Origin: Acidobacteriaceae bacterium
GTDB taxonomy: Bacteria > Acidobacteriota > Terriglobia > Terriglobales > Acidobacteriaceae
Length of the DNA stretch: 61,269 nt
Direction: 5' to 3'
Assembly (NCBI GenBank): GCA_003156805.1
Contig: PMHV01000006.1
Coordinates: forward strand, 1-61,269
This document shows positions 51,008 through 58,886 of this stretch, piece by piece (position 1 is the first letter of the stretch; every line of letters starts with the position of its first letter). The position numbers and the translations under genes were made by a program. The notes below the pieces were generated by a model. It was not told the DNA's origin. It searched no databases and was given only the letters and a program-made list of their open reading frames with translations.

Positions 51008-51678
51008 TCTGTACGATTCCGGCGCGCGGCGGCAGCAAACGCCTGCCGCGTAAGAATGTGCGGGAGCTGGCGGGCAAGCCCCTCATCGCCTACTCGATTC
51101 AGGCCGCTCTAAGGTGTGGGTTATTCGAGCAGGTTTACGTTTGCACCGAAGATGAGCAGATTGCCCGAGTGGCGACCCAGTTTGGGGCAACGGCACCCGC
51201 GCTCGTGCCGGAGAGTCTCTGCGGAGATCTGGTAGCGTCGCACATCCCTTGCCAATACATCGAGGCTCAACTGCCCACACACGGACGGATCGACTCGCTA
51301 TTGTGTCTGCAGCCAAGTTCTCCGCTGCGCAGCGCGCAGGATATTCGCGATGCGGTCGAGAAGTTCTCTGAGGGGCAGTTCGACTTCGTGGTTAGCGTGA
51401 CGCCAGTCGATCCGCACGATTTCCATTGGGCGGTTGTGCCCGGCGAAGGCGATTATTGGAAAATGTTCTTTGGAGCGCAACACCTGAAGGAGCGTCCCCT
51501 GTTGCCGGCAGTCTATCGGCCGAACGGATCCATCAAGATTGCCAAGCTGAGCTCGCTGGCGGCAACCGGGCATTTTTTTGGGGAGCGGCTGGGCGTGATC
51601 GAAACACCGGCGGAGCGTTCCGTACACGTTGCCGTAGAATTCGATCTGAAGGTTTGTGAGACCATTTTGAGGCGGTAG
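51004..51678 (+). CDS. Second acylneuraminate cytidylyltransferase family protein
   Basis: 224 residues from ATG at 51004, overlapping the previous stop (ATGA). MICTIPARGGSKRLPRKNVR is the same nucleotide loop; VYVCTEDEQIARVATQFGAT, LCLQPSSPLRSAQDIRDAVE and YRPNGSIKIAKLSSL are closer to the NeuA/LegF-like branch. It could activate a related sugar acid (for instance a second nonulosonate or a Kdn- or Leg-like sugar) or partner the first. Its sequence is clearly different from its neighbour, so this is not a recent tandem duplication. Confidence 0.85.
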   Translation: MICTIPARGGSKRLPRKNVRELAGKPLIAYSIQAALRCGLFEQVYVCTEDEQIARVATQFGATAPALVPESLCGDLVASHIPCQYIEAQLPTHGRIDSLLCLQPSSPLRSAQDIRDAVEKFSEGQFDFVVSVTPVDPHDFHWAVVPGEGDYWKMFFGAQHLKERPLLPAVYRPNGSIKIAKLSSLAATGHFFGERLGVIETPAERSVHVAVEFDLKVCETILRR

Positions 51679-51715
51679 GGAACTCTCCTCCCTTCTTTCA
51701 CCTCTCACATTGCTC

Positions 51716-53467
51716 ATGAAGATTCTGCTCATACATTCCGAGGATGATCCAGAAAAAGGTCCCTGGGCCAATCTGCCTTGGGACCAGATCGTGGATCTTG
51801 GGCTGGGAGGGGTGGGTAGCTACGCGCGCTGGACCCGTCACTTCCACTGTCCTGTGACAACTCTTGATTCTCTGCGGACCGGGTTCGATGATCTTCGGCG
51901 AGTACGCGATGTGCTGAGTCTGGGATGCGGGCGGCTTATCGACAAACATGGCCTGGACTGGTGGGAGATCATGTCGATTCTTCTCCACGGCGAAGTGGAG
52001 ACGCTGATTCTGCTGCAACGCTTTGTGCAGAGACTCAGTTCCGGCGATGAAGTGCATGTTTCGCGCCCCGGTCTTCAGGCCAGTCTCTTGCAGGGTCTGC
52101 TTCCTAAGCACGTAAGTGTTTTCCCTTTGCGACGCCCAGCCCAAAAGGGCAGTCTGGGGCACTATGTCCGCGTTTCCAACAAGCTTTCGGCACCGCAGTT
52201 GGTCGAGGTTTTCTGGGACAAATACGATGCTGGATACCAGCTCCGCGGGCGCCTGGCACGAAAACGTTCGCCTTCCAAGCGGCCGGTCGTGCTGCTTCCC
52301 ACGGCCTACGTCAATGTGTCGCGCACTGGCGTGGCCTACGCGAACACCTTCCCGGAGGAAGACTTTCTCTTAGTCACCACGCGACGGAGTGGGTGGGTAG
52401 AAGATCCCCCGAAGAATGTGGCTGTCGCGTGGCTTTCTTCGTATGCCTCGGTGCGCGACCGGGGCGAGGAGATTGCGGAAATTGAAAGCCGATGGCGATC
52501 TCTGTCGAACGAATTGGGAGGAGCGGCGGAATTCGAGATTCTGAACCGGCTGGGATACCTGGATAGTTTTCCGCGCCGGTTCCGTCGTGGACTCGAAGTA
52601 CGCGACGCCTGGCGAAATGTTCTCGACACCGAACCGGTGCAGGCCGTGCTCTGTGCGGATGACAGCAATCCCTACACCCGGATCCCACTGCTTCTGGCGC
52701 AGGCGCGCGGGCTAGTGAATATTGCCTGCCATCACGGGGCCCTGGATGGCCGTTACGTGTTCAAGCGCAACTACGGGGATGTCATCTGGGCGAAGGGAAA
52801 GATGGAGGAAGATTATCTGGTGCGAAGGTGCGGAGTACCCCAGGAGAAAGTCGAAATTGGCGCCCCGGCGCTGCCTGCGTGCGGGAACGGATTGGAGGAG
52901 TCGAACCGGCAGACTTTCCGGCCATACCTTCTTTTCATCTCGGAAGCTTTTGATGTGACGGGTGGGCGGGCGGAACAGTTCTACCGGGACATTTTGCCTC
53001 CGCTCGCAGACCTGGCGCTGGCCAGCGGACGCGAGCTCATCGTGAAGTTGCATCCTGGGGAAAGCCAACGCGAACGGGCTGGCATGATGGCTCGGATACT
53101 TTCCGCCGAGCAGAAAGGCGCCACGCGCATGGTGAGCGGCGCTCTCACCGAGGATCTCCTGGCGAAGGCTTGGTTTGGTATCACAATACTTTCGACAGTA
53201 GCGATGGAATGCGCAATACGCGGGATTCCCTGCTTCCTGTGCCAGTGGTTGGAGACCTGGCCTTATGGATATGTGGAGCAATTCATTCGCTACGGAGTTG
53301 GTATCGGTTTGGATGCCCCGCGCGAGATAGAAAAAATTCCGCGATACTTGAGCGAGCACGCGGTCAGGTCGGACGTGCGCGGGAATTGCTGGCGGCCGGC
53401 CGCTCCAAGCCGCCTGCGCGAGTTGGTGGCTGCCTCACAAAAGCCCTGCATCGCGGCAGTGAGCTAA
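51716..53467 (+). CDS. Putative surface-carbohydrate glycosyltransferase, GT-B-like, unassigned
   Basis: 583 residues from ATG at 51716. I cannot name a family. MKILLIHSEDDPEKGPWANL at the start and a middle CADDSNPYTRIPLLLAQARG (nucleotide-sugar-fold look) lead to a C-terminal half resembling GT-B acceptors/donors: YLLFISEAFDVTGGRAEQFY, IVKLHPGESQRERAG (the KLHP motif common to KpsC, CDP-glycerol and capsule transferases) and ILSTVAMECAIRGIPCFLCQ (ExxxxG-type donor site). No membrane helices or signal. Sitting between the CMP-sugar synthetases and pseG, it is the best candidate for transferring the CMP-nonulosonate. This role is an inference. Confidence 0.6.
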   Translation: MKILLIHSEDDPEKGPWANLPWDQIVDLGLGGVGSYARWTRHFHCPVTTLDSLRTGFDDLRRVRDVLSLGCGRLIDKHGLDWWEIMSILLHGEVETLILLQRFVQRLSSGDEVHVSRPGLQASLLQGLLPKHVSVFPLRRPAQKGSLGHYVRVSNKLSAPQLVEVFWDKYDAGYQLRGRLARKRSPSKRPVVLLPTAYVNVSRTGVAYANTFPEEDFLLVTTRRSGWVEDPPKNVAVAWLSSYASVRDRGEEIAEIESRWRSLSNELGGAAEFEILNRLGYLDSFPRRFRRGLEVRDAWRNVLDTEPVQAVLCADDSNPYTRIPLLLAQARGLVNIACHHGALDGRYVFKRNYGDVIWAKGKMEEDYLVRRCGVPQEKVEIGAPALPACGNGLEESNRQTFRPYLLFISEAFDVTGGRAEQFYRDILPPLADLALASGRELIVKLHPGESQRERAGMMARILSAEQKGATRMVSGALTEDLLAKAWFGITILSTVAMECAIRGIPCFLCQWLETWPYGYVEQFIRYGVGIGLDAPREIEKIPRYLSEHAVRSDVRGNCWRPAAPSRLRELVAASQKPCIAAVS

Positions 53468-53483
53468 GGCGAACCCGGCGGGA

Positions 53484-54548
53484 GTGAAATCTGTGAGCCA
53501 AGATACGCTTCTAATCCGGGCAGACGCCAACGTTGCGATGGGAACGGGACACGTGATGCGGTGTCTCGCGCTGGCGCAGGCCTGGCAGGACGCGGGAGGC
53601 AAGGCTGTGTTTGCGATGGTGGAGCTTTTGGGGGCGGTGCGCGAACGCCTGCTTTCCGAAGGCATGGAGGTCGTTCTTGTGGAAGGTCAATCCGGAAGCC
53701 CCGACGATGCCAGAGGCCTGGCAGAATTGGCCAGGCGGCACGCTGCTGTCTGGGTTGTCGTAGACGGTTATCACTTCAGCGCGGACTACCAAAGGGAGTT
53801 GAAAGCGGCCGGGCTGCAGGTTCTTTTCGTGGACGACGACGGGCGCTGCGAACACTATGCCGCCGACCTGGTCCTGAATCAGAATGCGCACGCCGACGAG
53901 AGTTTGTATCCCAACCGTGAGCCTTACACCCGGCTTCTTCTGGGCTTGCGCTATGTCCTGTTGCGGCGCGAGTTCGAGCGCTGGCGCGAATGGAAGCGCG
54001 AAATTCCTGTCCTTGGCCGAAAGATTCTGATCACGATGGGGGGCAGCGACCCCGACAATATCACCTCAAGGGTGATCGACGCTTTAACGCAGGCCAACGC
54101 TGAAGGACTGGAAGCCATCGTTGTGGTTGGAGGCGGCAATCCTCACCTGGAGTCCCTGCGGCGCTTGGCCGCGCAGTGTGGAGGCTTCGTCAGGTTGCTG
54201 AGGGATCCCTCGAATATGCCGGACTTGATGGCATGGGCCGATCTGGCCGTGATAGCCGCCGGCGGAACCCTTTGGGAATTGCTGTCCCTGGGTTGTTCCG
54301 TCCTGAGCTATGCTAGAAATCCGGTTCAGGCGCAGATTATTTCTCAGCTTAATGACGAGGGAGTGGTTCGAGGATTGGGGTACCCACAAGATTGCAGCCC
54401 AGCACGGACGGCCGCCGCACTGGTGGAATTAGCCAGTTCTCGAGAACGCCGGGCGCGCCTTTCCCAGTTGGCTCGGGCGCGTATCGATGGCCACGGCGCG
54501 GAGCGCGTGTTCGAATTGTTAGTTTCTCCCGGAGTTGGGCAACTGTGA
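53484..54548 (+). CDS. pseG: UDP-2,4-diacetamido-2,4,6-trideoxy-altropyranose hydrolase, PseG
   Basis: 354 residues from GTG at 53484. The catalytic His is in MGTGHVMRCLALAQAW (His23), exactly where PseG uses it; LLRREFERW and ILITMGGSDPDNITSRVIDA mark the two GT-B-like domains, and IAAGGTLWELLSLG is the donor-binding motif. It removes UDP from the 2,4-diacetamido sugar, the step unique to the Pse pathway. Length fits the family (about 275-360). Its stop overlaps the GNAT start (GTGA). Confidence 0.93.
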   Translation: MKSVSQDTLLIRADANVAMGTGHVMRCLALAQAWQDAGGKAVFAMVELLGAVRERLLSEGMEVVLVEGQSGSPDDARGLAELARRHAAVWVVVDGYHFSADYQRELKAAGLQVLFVDDDGRCEHYAADLVLNQNAHADESLYPNREPYTRLLLGLRYVLLRREFERWREWKREIPVLGRKILITMGGSDPDNITSRVIDALTQANAEGLEAIVVVGGGNPHLESLRRLAAQCGGFVRLLRDPSNMPDLMAWADLAVIAAGGTLWELLSLGCSVLSYARNPVQAQIISQLNDEGVVRGLGYPQDCSPARTAAALVELASSRERRARLSQLARARIDGHGAERVFELLVSPGVGQL

Positions 54549-55003
54549 TCGTCAGCATGGAAGCGGTGTCGGCGGCGGATCGCGATGGGTTTCTCGCGAT
54601 GGCTGAACGACTGTTCCGGGGACTGAATCCGGGTTTTGTGCCTCAAGCCGACTGGACACGGTCTTACTTCGAAAACACACTGGGCAATTCGCGCCTGTCC
54701 TTGCGTTGGATTGTTGTCGACGGGAACCGAGCTGGCTTCGTCCTGTTCGGTTTGGAAGCGCATCGTTTTCTGCCGCGTTTCAACGGCATGATCTACGAAC
54801 TTTATATCGAACCGGAATTCCGGCGGAAAGGTGTCGCGCACATCGTCGCCGGTGAGGCGATTCGAGAATTGCAGTCCAAAGCGCCGGCGAAGATTCAACT
54901 GGAGGTCATGGAGGGGAATCGCGCGGCTGCGGCATTGTGGGAGTCGCTGGGCTTTCGCAAGGTGAGTGAACGCTTTGTATTGGCGGAGGCGAAAGAGCAG
55001 TGA
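54545..55003 (+). CDS. pseH: GNAT N-acetyltransferase, candidate PseH
   Basis: 152 residues from GTG at 54545 (overlap with pseG stop); an ATG at 54557 is alternative. The GNAT core shows LYIEPEFRRKGVAHIVAGEA (CoA-binding RRxGxA region) and EVMEGNRAAAALWESLGFRK. In the Pse pathway PseH acetylates the 4-amino group of the PseC product using acetyl-CoA. Position directly after pseG is the argument for that role; generic GNAT sequence alone does not prove it. Confidence 0.8.
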   Translation: MIVSMEAVSAADRDGFLAMAERLFRGLNPGFVPQADWTRSYFENTLGNSRLSLRWIVVDGNRAGFVLFGLEAHRFLPRFNGMIYELYIEPEFRRKGVAHIVAGEAIRELQSKAPAKIQLEVMEGNRAAAALWESLGFRKVSERFVLAEAKEQ

Positions 55004-55752
55004 AGATCGCAATTTCACAACCCAGCTACCTGCCGTGGAGTGGATTCTTCGATCTAGTGGACCAAGTGGATCAGTTTGTATTGCTGGATGACGCGCAGTT
55101 TGTGAAACAGTCGTGGCACCAACGGAACCGGATCAAGTCGCCGTCTGGACTGTTGTGGCTCACGGTCCCGGTGGTGTTTCGAGGTCGATTGGGACAGCCG
55201 CTTTGTGAAGTTATGATCCGCGATCCTCATTTCTGGGAAAAACATGCGCGCGCTGTCGAAGTGAATTACGGCAAGGCGCGTTATTTCGAACGGTACTATC
55301 CAAAGCTGAAGGAAATCCTTCAGAGATGTTCCCTGGGTGGGCGGCTGATTGATCTGAGCAGTGAGCTGATCCAGTGGCTGGCCAAAGAGCTGACCGTGAC
55401 GACGCCGATGGTCCGGTCTTCTGCATTGCGCGTGGAAGGCAAGCGATCCGCCCGGCTGGTGTCGGTTTGCAAGTTGCTGGGCGCTGCTGATTATGTGTCT
55501 CCTCGCTCCGCGATTTACTTGCTGGAGGACGTGGAGCTGTTCATGGAGAGCGGATTGAAGATATGGTTTCAGAACTACACGCATCCAACGTACGAGCAGC
55601 GATTCCCTCCTTTTATTCCATATGCGTCCGTGGTGGACCTGTTGTTCAATCACGGACCCGAGTCGGGTGGAATCATGCGCAGCGGACGCGGACAGCCTTT
55701 TGCTTCCGAGCAACTTCGAGCCTTAGCGGCGGAATGTGGGGACCCAAGTTGA
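55000..55752 (+). CDS. WbqC-family protein
   Basis: 250 residues from GTG at 55000, overlapping the PseH stop (GTGA). MKIAISQPSYLPWSGFFDLV is the WbqC signature; FVLLDDAQFVKQSWHQRNRI, TVPVVFRGR and LSPRSAIYLLEDVELFMESG-like regions support it. WbqC proteins occur in O-antigen loci and are proposed to be glycine/N-acyltransferase-like or sugar-modifying enzymes, without settled activity. Its placement within the pse genes suggests an acyl or amino modification of the nonulosonate. Confidence 0.88.
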   Translation: MKIAISQPSYLPWSGFFDLVDQVDQFVLLDDAQFVKQSWHQRNRIKSPSGLLWLTVPVVFRGRLGQPLCEVMIRDPHFWEKHARAVEVNYGKARYFERYYPKLKEILQRCSLGGRLIDLSSELIQWLAKELTVTTPMVRSSALRVEGKRSARLVSVCKLLGAADYVSPRSAIYLLEDVELFMESGLKIWFQNYTHPTYEQRFPPFIPYASVVDLLFNHGPESGGIMRSGRGQPFASEQLRALAAECGDPS

Positions 55753-55885
55753 AAGATCGAACCGCCTTTACCACCCACGCCTTGGAGAGACGCTGCGGGC
55801 TACCAAGCCAGCGGTGGTGGGGCGTCGTGAGATGCATGATAGCAGAGTCGGTTCCACTGAATTGTGCCATCGTCTGGGGATCAGA
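55753..55885 (+). other. 133-base gap inside the nonulosonate cluster
   Basis: The largest gap between pseB and the deacetylase. Partly complementary segments (ACCACCCACGCC and GGTGGTGGGGCG) could fold a leader or attenuator. A separate promoter before pseI is possible; no clear -35/-10 pair was found. Confidence 0.3.
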
Positions 55886-56944
55886 ATGCCCGGCAGCATA
55901 AAAATCGCCACTCGGGAAATTGGTCCGGGACAGCCGGCTTACCTCGTGGCGGAAGTCTCGGCAAACCATAATCAGGACTTCGACCGGGCTGTCCGCATCA
56001 TCAATGCGGCCAAAGACGCGGGTGCGGATGCCGTGAAGCTGCAAACGTATACAGCGGACACCATTACCATCGCCAGCAATCGTGAGGAATTCCACGTCAG
56101 CGGCGGTACGGTTTGGGACGGCCGCAACCTGCACGATCTTTACGGCGAAGCCTACACTCCCTGGCAATGGCAGCCGAAACTCAACAAGGTGGCAAAGGAT
56201 CTGGGAATGGATCTTTTCTCGAGCGCCTTCGATGCGACGGCGGTGGACTTCCTTGAGGAAATCGGAGTGCCTGTTCACAAAGTGGCATCGTTCGAATTGG
56301 TGGATATTCCGCTTATTCAGAAAATGGCGCGCACTGGCAAGCCACTGATCATGTCTACGGGCATGGCGAGTGCCGAGGAGATCGAGGAGGCTTTGCAGTG
56401 CGCCCGCGGAGCGGGCGCGACGCAGATTGCATTGCTGAAGTGCACCAGCGCTTACCCAGCGCCTGCCGAGGAGATGAACTTGCGGACGATTCCGGAGATG
56501 GCGCGGAGATTTAGCCTGCCCGTGGGCTTGTCCGACCACACGATGGGGATTGCAGCGCCGGTGGCTGCGGTTACGCTGGGCGCCTGCATCATCGAGAAGC
56601 ATCTGACACTGAATCGCTCCGTTCCCGGGCCGGATAGTGGGTTCTCCCTTGAGCCGCATGAGTTCAAATCCATGGTGGATGCGGTGCGAACGGCCGAGAA
56701 AGCTCTCGGAGAAGTGCATTTTGGCCTGAGCGGCAAGGAAGAAGCGAGCCGCGTTTTTCGCCGGTCGTTGTTCGTGGTGCAAGATGTGCAGCAAGGCGAG
56801 GTTTTCACGGAATCGAATGTTCGATCCATTCGGCCCGGTCACGGGCTGCACACTCGTTATCTCGCTGAGGTGCTGGGCAAACGCGCTGGGAGGCAGATCA
56901 AGCGGGGCACTCCGCTGAGCTGGGAACTGGTGATCCGGAAATGA
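55886..56944 (+). CDS. pseI: Pseudaminic acid (nonulosonate) synthase, PseI
   Basis: 352 residues from ATG at 55886, with GGGGATCAG upstream. The NeuB TIM barrel has YLVAEVSANHNQDFDRAVRI, AVKLQTYTADTITI, the substrate/metal region FSSAFDATAVDFL, STGMASAEEIEEAL, LLKCTSAYPAP and VGLSDHTMG; the C-terminal SAF (antifreeze-like) domain covers about 285-350 (RRSLFVVQDVQQGEVFTESN). It condenses the 6-deoxy-2,4-diacetamido altrose with phosphoenolpyruvate. The stop overlaps the next gene (ATGA). Confidence 0.95.
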   Translation: MPGSIKIATREIGPGQPAYLVAEVSANHNQDFDRAVRIINAAKDAGADAVKLQTYTADTITIASNREEFHVSGGTVWDGRNLHDLYGEAYTPWQWQPKLNKVAKDLGMDLFSSAFDATAVDFLEEIGVPVHKVASFELVDIPLIQKMARTGKPLIMSTGMASAEEIEEALQCARGAGATQIALLKCTSAYPAPAEEMNLRTIPEMARRFSLPVGLSDHTMGIAAPVAAVTLGACIIEKHLTLNRSVPGPDSGFSLEPHEFKSMVDAVRTAEKALGEVHFGLSGKEEASRVFRRSLFVVQDVQQGEVFTESNVRSIRPGHGLHTRYLAEVLGKRAGRQIKRGTPLSWELVIRK

Positions 56945-58029
56945 GCCTGGTAAGCCCACTGCTGAAGCGCGTGGTCTATCCCTTCCTGGCGAACGCGGGC
57001 TACCTGCGCCGCCGAGCGGGCAACAGCGACTTATGCGTTGTGACCTACCACGGCGTGTTGCCCGCGGGATACGAGGTGACCGATCCTGAGCAGGATGGTG
57101 GCCTTTTGAGCGCCGAGAATCTTGCCCGCCAACTTCGGCTGCTCAAGTCGCAATACCGGGTCGTGTCTCCCGAGGATGTGTTGCTTTGGGCGACAGAGGA
57201 TAAACAACTACCCCGGAAATCGGTACTGCTCACCTGTGACGACGGCTTGTTGAATACGCTCACTGATATGGCGCCGATTCTTCGGGAGGAAGGACTGCCG
57301 TGCCTTTTCTTTGTATTAGGCACGTCGACCACGCAGAGTTCGCAAACCTTATGGTACGAGGAACTCTATCTTCTTTTGCTGTCCGCGCCCCGTGGGACTT
57401 TTTTCTTCGATGCTTTGGGCATGAAAATGCAAATGGGAGACCGAAAGCAGCGGAGGATCCTATGGTGGAGCCTGGTGAAGAAGTTTTCAGAACGTGACCA
57501 AGCTGAAAGAGCCGGCTACATCGAAGCAGCACGGATTCAATTCGGTTTGCCTGAATGCCCAAGCGCCGGTTGCAAGAATGGCGACGCGAATCGGCGACGA
57601 TTCACGTTACTCAACATCAATGAGTTGCGACAGCTTGCGGAACAAGGAATGACCATCGGTGCTCATACTCTGAATCACCCGGTGCTTTCGAGGCAAACTC
57701 CAGAATTGGCCTGGAGAGAGATTTCAGAAAGCCGAACAATTTTGGAACACGCGATCGGAAAACCAGTATGGGCTCTGGCTTACCCGTTCGGAGACGCGGA
57801 GGCGGTAACATCCAGAGAGTGGAAGATGGCGGAGCAAGCTGGCTTCCAGTGCGCATTCATGAACGTCGGTGGAGGGTTCGGCGCTCGTTTGTCCCGGTTT
57901 GCACTTCCGAGAGTTCATGTGACTGCGAGCATGAGCCTGGCGGAATTCGAAGCGCATGTGTCCGGCTTTCATCGCGATCTGCGGGCGTGCCTGACCGGAG
58001 AAAGACTTTACATCGGAGCTTCAGCGTGA
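56941..58029 (+). CDS. Polysaccharide deacetylase-family (NodB) protein
   Basis: 362 residues from ATG at 56941. The NodB domain has VLLTCDDGLLNTLTDMAPIL (catalytic/metal Asp-Asp), GAHTLNHPVLSRQ (metal His pair, HTxNH) and the late WALAYPFGDAEAVTSREW (PFG motif). An insertion of ~110 residues (about 125-225) separates the first two motifs, which is longer than in most short NodB enzymes. It has no signal peptide and likely acts in the cytoplasm or at a membrane face. It probably removes an acetyl group from a glycan precursor. Confidence 0.88.
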   Translation: MSLVSPLLKRVVYPFLANAGYLRRRAGNSDLCVVTYHGVLPAGYEVTDPEQDGGLLSAENLARQLRLLKSQYRVVSPEDVLLWATEDKQLPRKSVLLTCDDGLLNTLTDMAPILREEGLPCLFFVLGTSTTQSSQTLWYEELYLLLLSAPRGTFFFDALGMKMQMGDRKQRRILWWSLVKKFSERDQAERAGYIEAARIQFGLPECPSAGCKNGDANRRRFTLLNINELRQLAEQGMTIGAHTLNHPVLSRQTPELAWREISESRTILEHAIGKPVWALAYPFGDAEAVTSREWKMAEQAGFQCAFMNVGGGFGARLSRFALPRVHVTASMSLAEFEAHVSGFHRDLRACLTGERLYIGASA

Positions 58030-58883
58030 ACTCAATGGCCACGGCGAAACAAGATCCGAATCTCCTTATCTACAGCGCACCCGAAGTCACCCGCTACTAC
58101 GCCGCACTGGATTACCTGACTCCTTGTGAGCGGCTGTTATTTGAAACCTATCTCAGGCGGGGCATGGCAATCCTCGACCTGGGTGTGGGGGGCGGGCGCA
58201 CTGCGCCATTCCTTGCGTCGCTTGCGGGACGATATGTGGGCGCTGACTATGCGCCGGAGATGATCGCAGCTTGCCGCAAGAAGTTTCCCCAGCTTGAGTT
58301 CGAAACGGCGAATGCCGCCGACCTGTCGCGGTTCGCTTCGTCAGGCTTTGACGCTGTTGTGATGGCGTTCAATGCCCTGGACTACGCGGTGCCCGACGAG
58401 TGCCGTCTCCGTGCTCTGCAGGAGATTCATCGCGTTCTCAAGCCGGAAGGCATTCTTATTTTTTCTTCTCACAACCCGCGGTCTATTTTTGTCCGGCCGT
58501 CGTGGAATCCAAAGCGCGTGCGAGACTTGGCGGAGAGAATAGCGGGCGGCGACTCTGTTCTCCATCGGCCGGTATTGTGGTCCCTGGCTGGCGCGCGTGT
58601 GAGCATAGCGGTCTTCCAGGCCGTGGCTAGGTCTCTCACTCGGGCTGTGCGCCGACTTCCGACGCGGGCGTTTTGGCGAGGGCAAGGGTACCTGACGGAT
58701 CCGGCACATGGCGGGCTGAAAACTCACGTAGCTGTTCCCGAAAGAGTTGCCAACGAACTGGAAGGATTCTGTTTCCGGTTGCTGCACGTCCTCGGGGATG
58801 ATTACCCGCGCGTGAGCCGTCGTTATGTCACAGATTGGTACTACTATGCATTCTCCAAAACGCAAGCGACGGGAGAGAAGTAA
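58026..58883 (+). CDS. SAM-dependent class I methyltransferase
   Basis: 285 residues from GTG at 58026 (overlap with the deacetylase stop, GTGA); an ATG three codons on is possible. AILDLGVGGGRTAPFLASLA is the SAM-binding motif I, YVGADYAPEMIAACRKKFPQ motif I', FDAVVMAFNALDYAVPDECR motif II and VLKPEGILIFSSHN motif III. The C-terminal ~110 residues are less conserved and probably bind the acceptor sugar or lipid. It would O- or N-methylate a sugar in the surface glycan. Confidence 0.88.
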   Translation: MNSMATAKQDPNLLIYSAPEVTRYYAALDYLTPCERLLFETYLRRGMAILDLGVGGGRTAPFLASLAGRYVGADYAPEMIAACRKKFPQLEFETANAADLSRFASSGFDAVVMAFNALDYAVPDECRLRALQEIHRVLKPEGILIFSSHNPRSIFVRPSWNPKRVRDLAERIAGGDSVLHRPVLWSLAGARVSIAVFQAVARSLTRAVRRLPTRAFWRGQGYLTDPAHGGLKTHVAVPERVANELEGFCFRLLHVLGDDYPRVSRRYVTDWYYYAFSKTQATGEK

Positions 58884-58886
58884 GCT

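Noticed and set aside
55673-56959. A 428-codon minus-strand frame opposite pseI
   Set aside because: Antisense shadow of a highly conserved synthase; no coherent domain.
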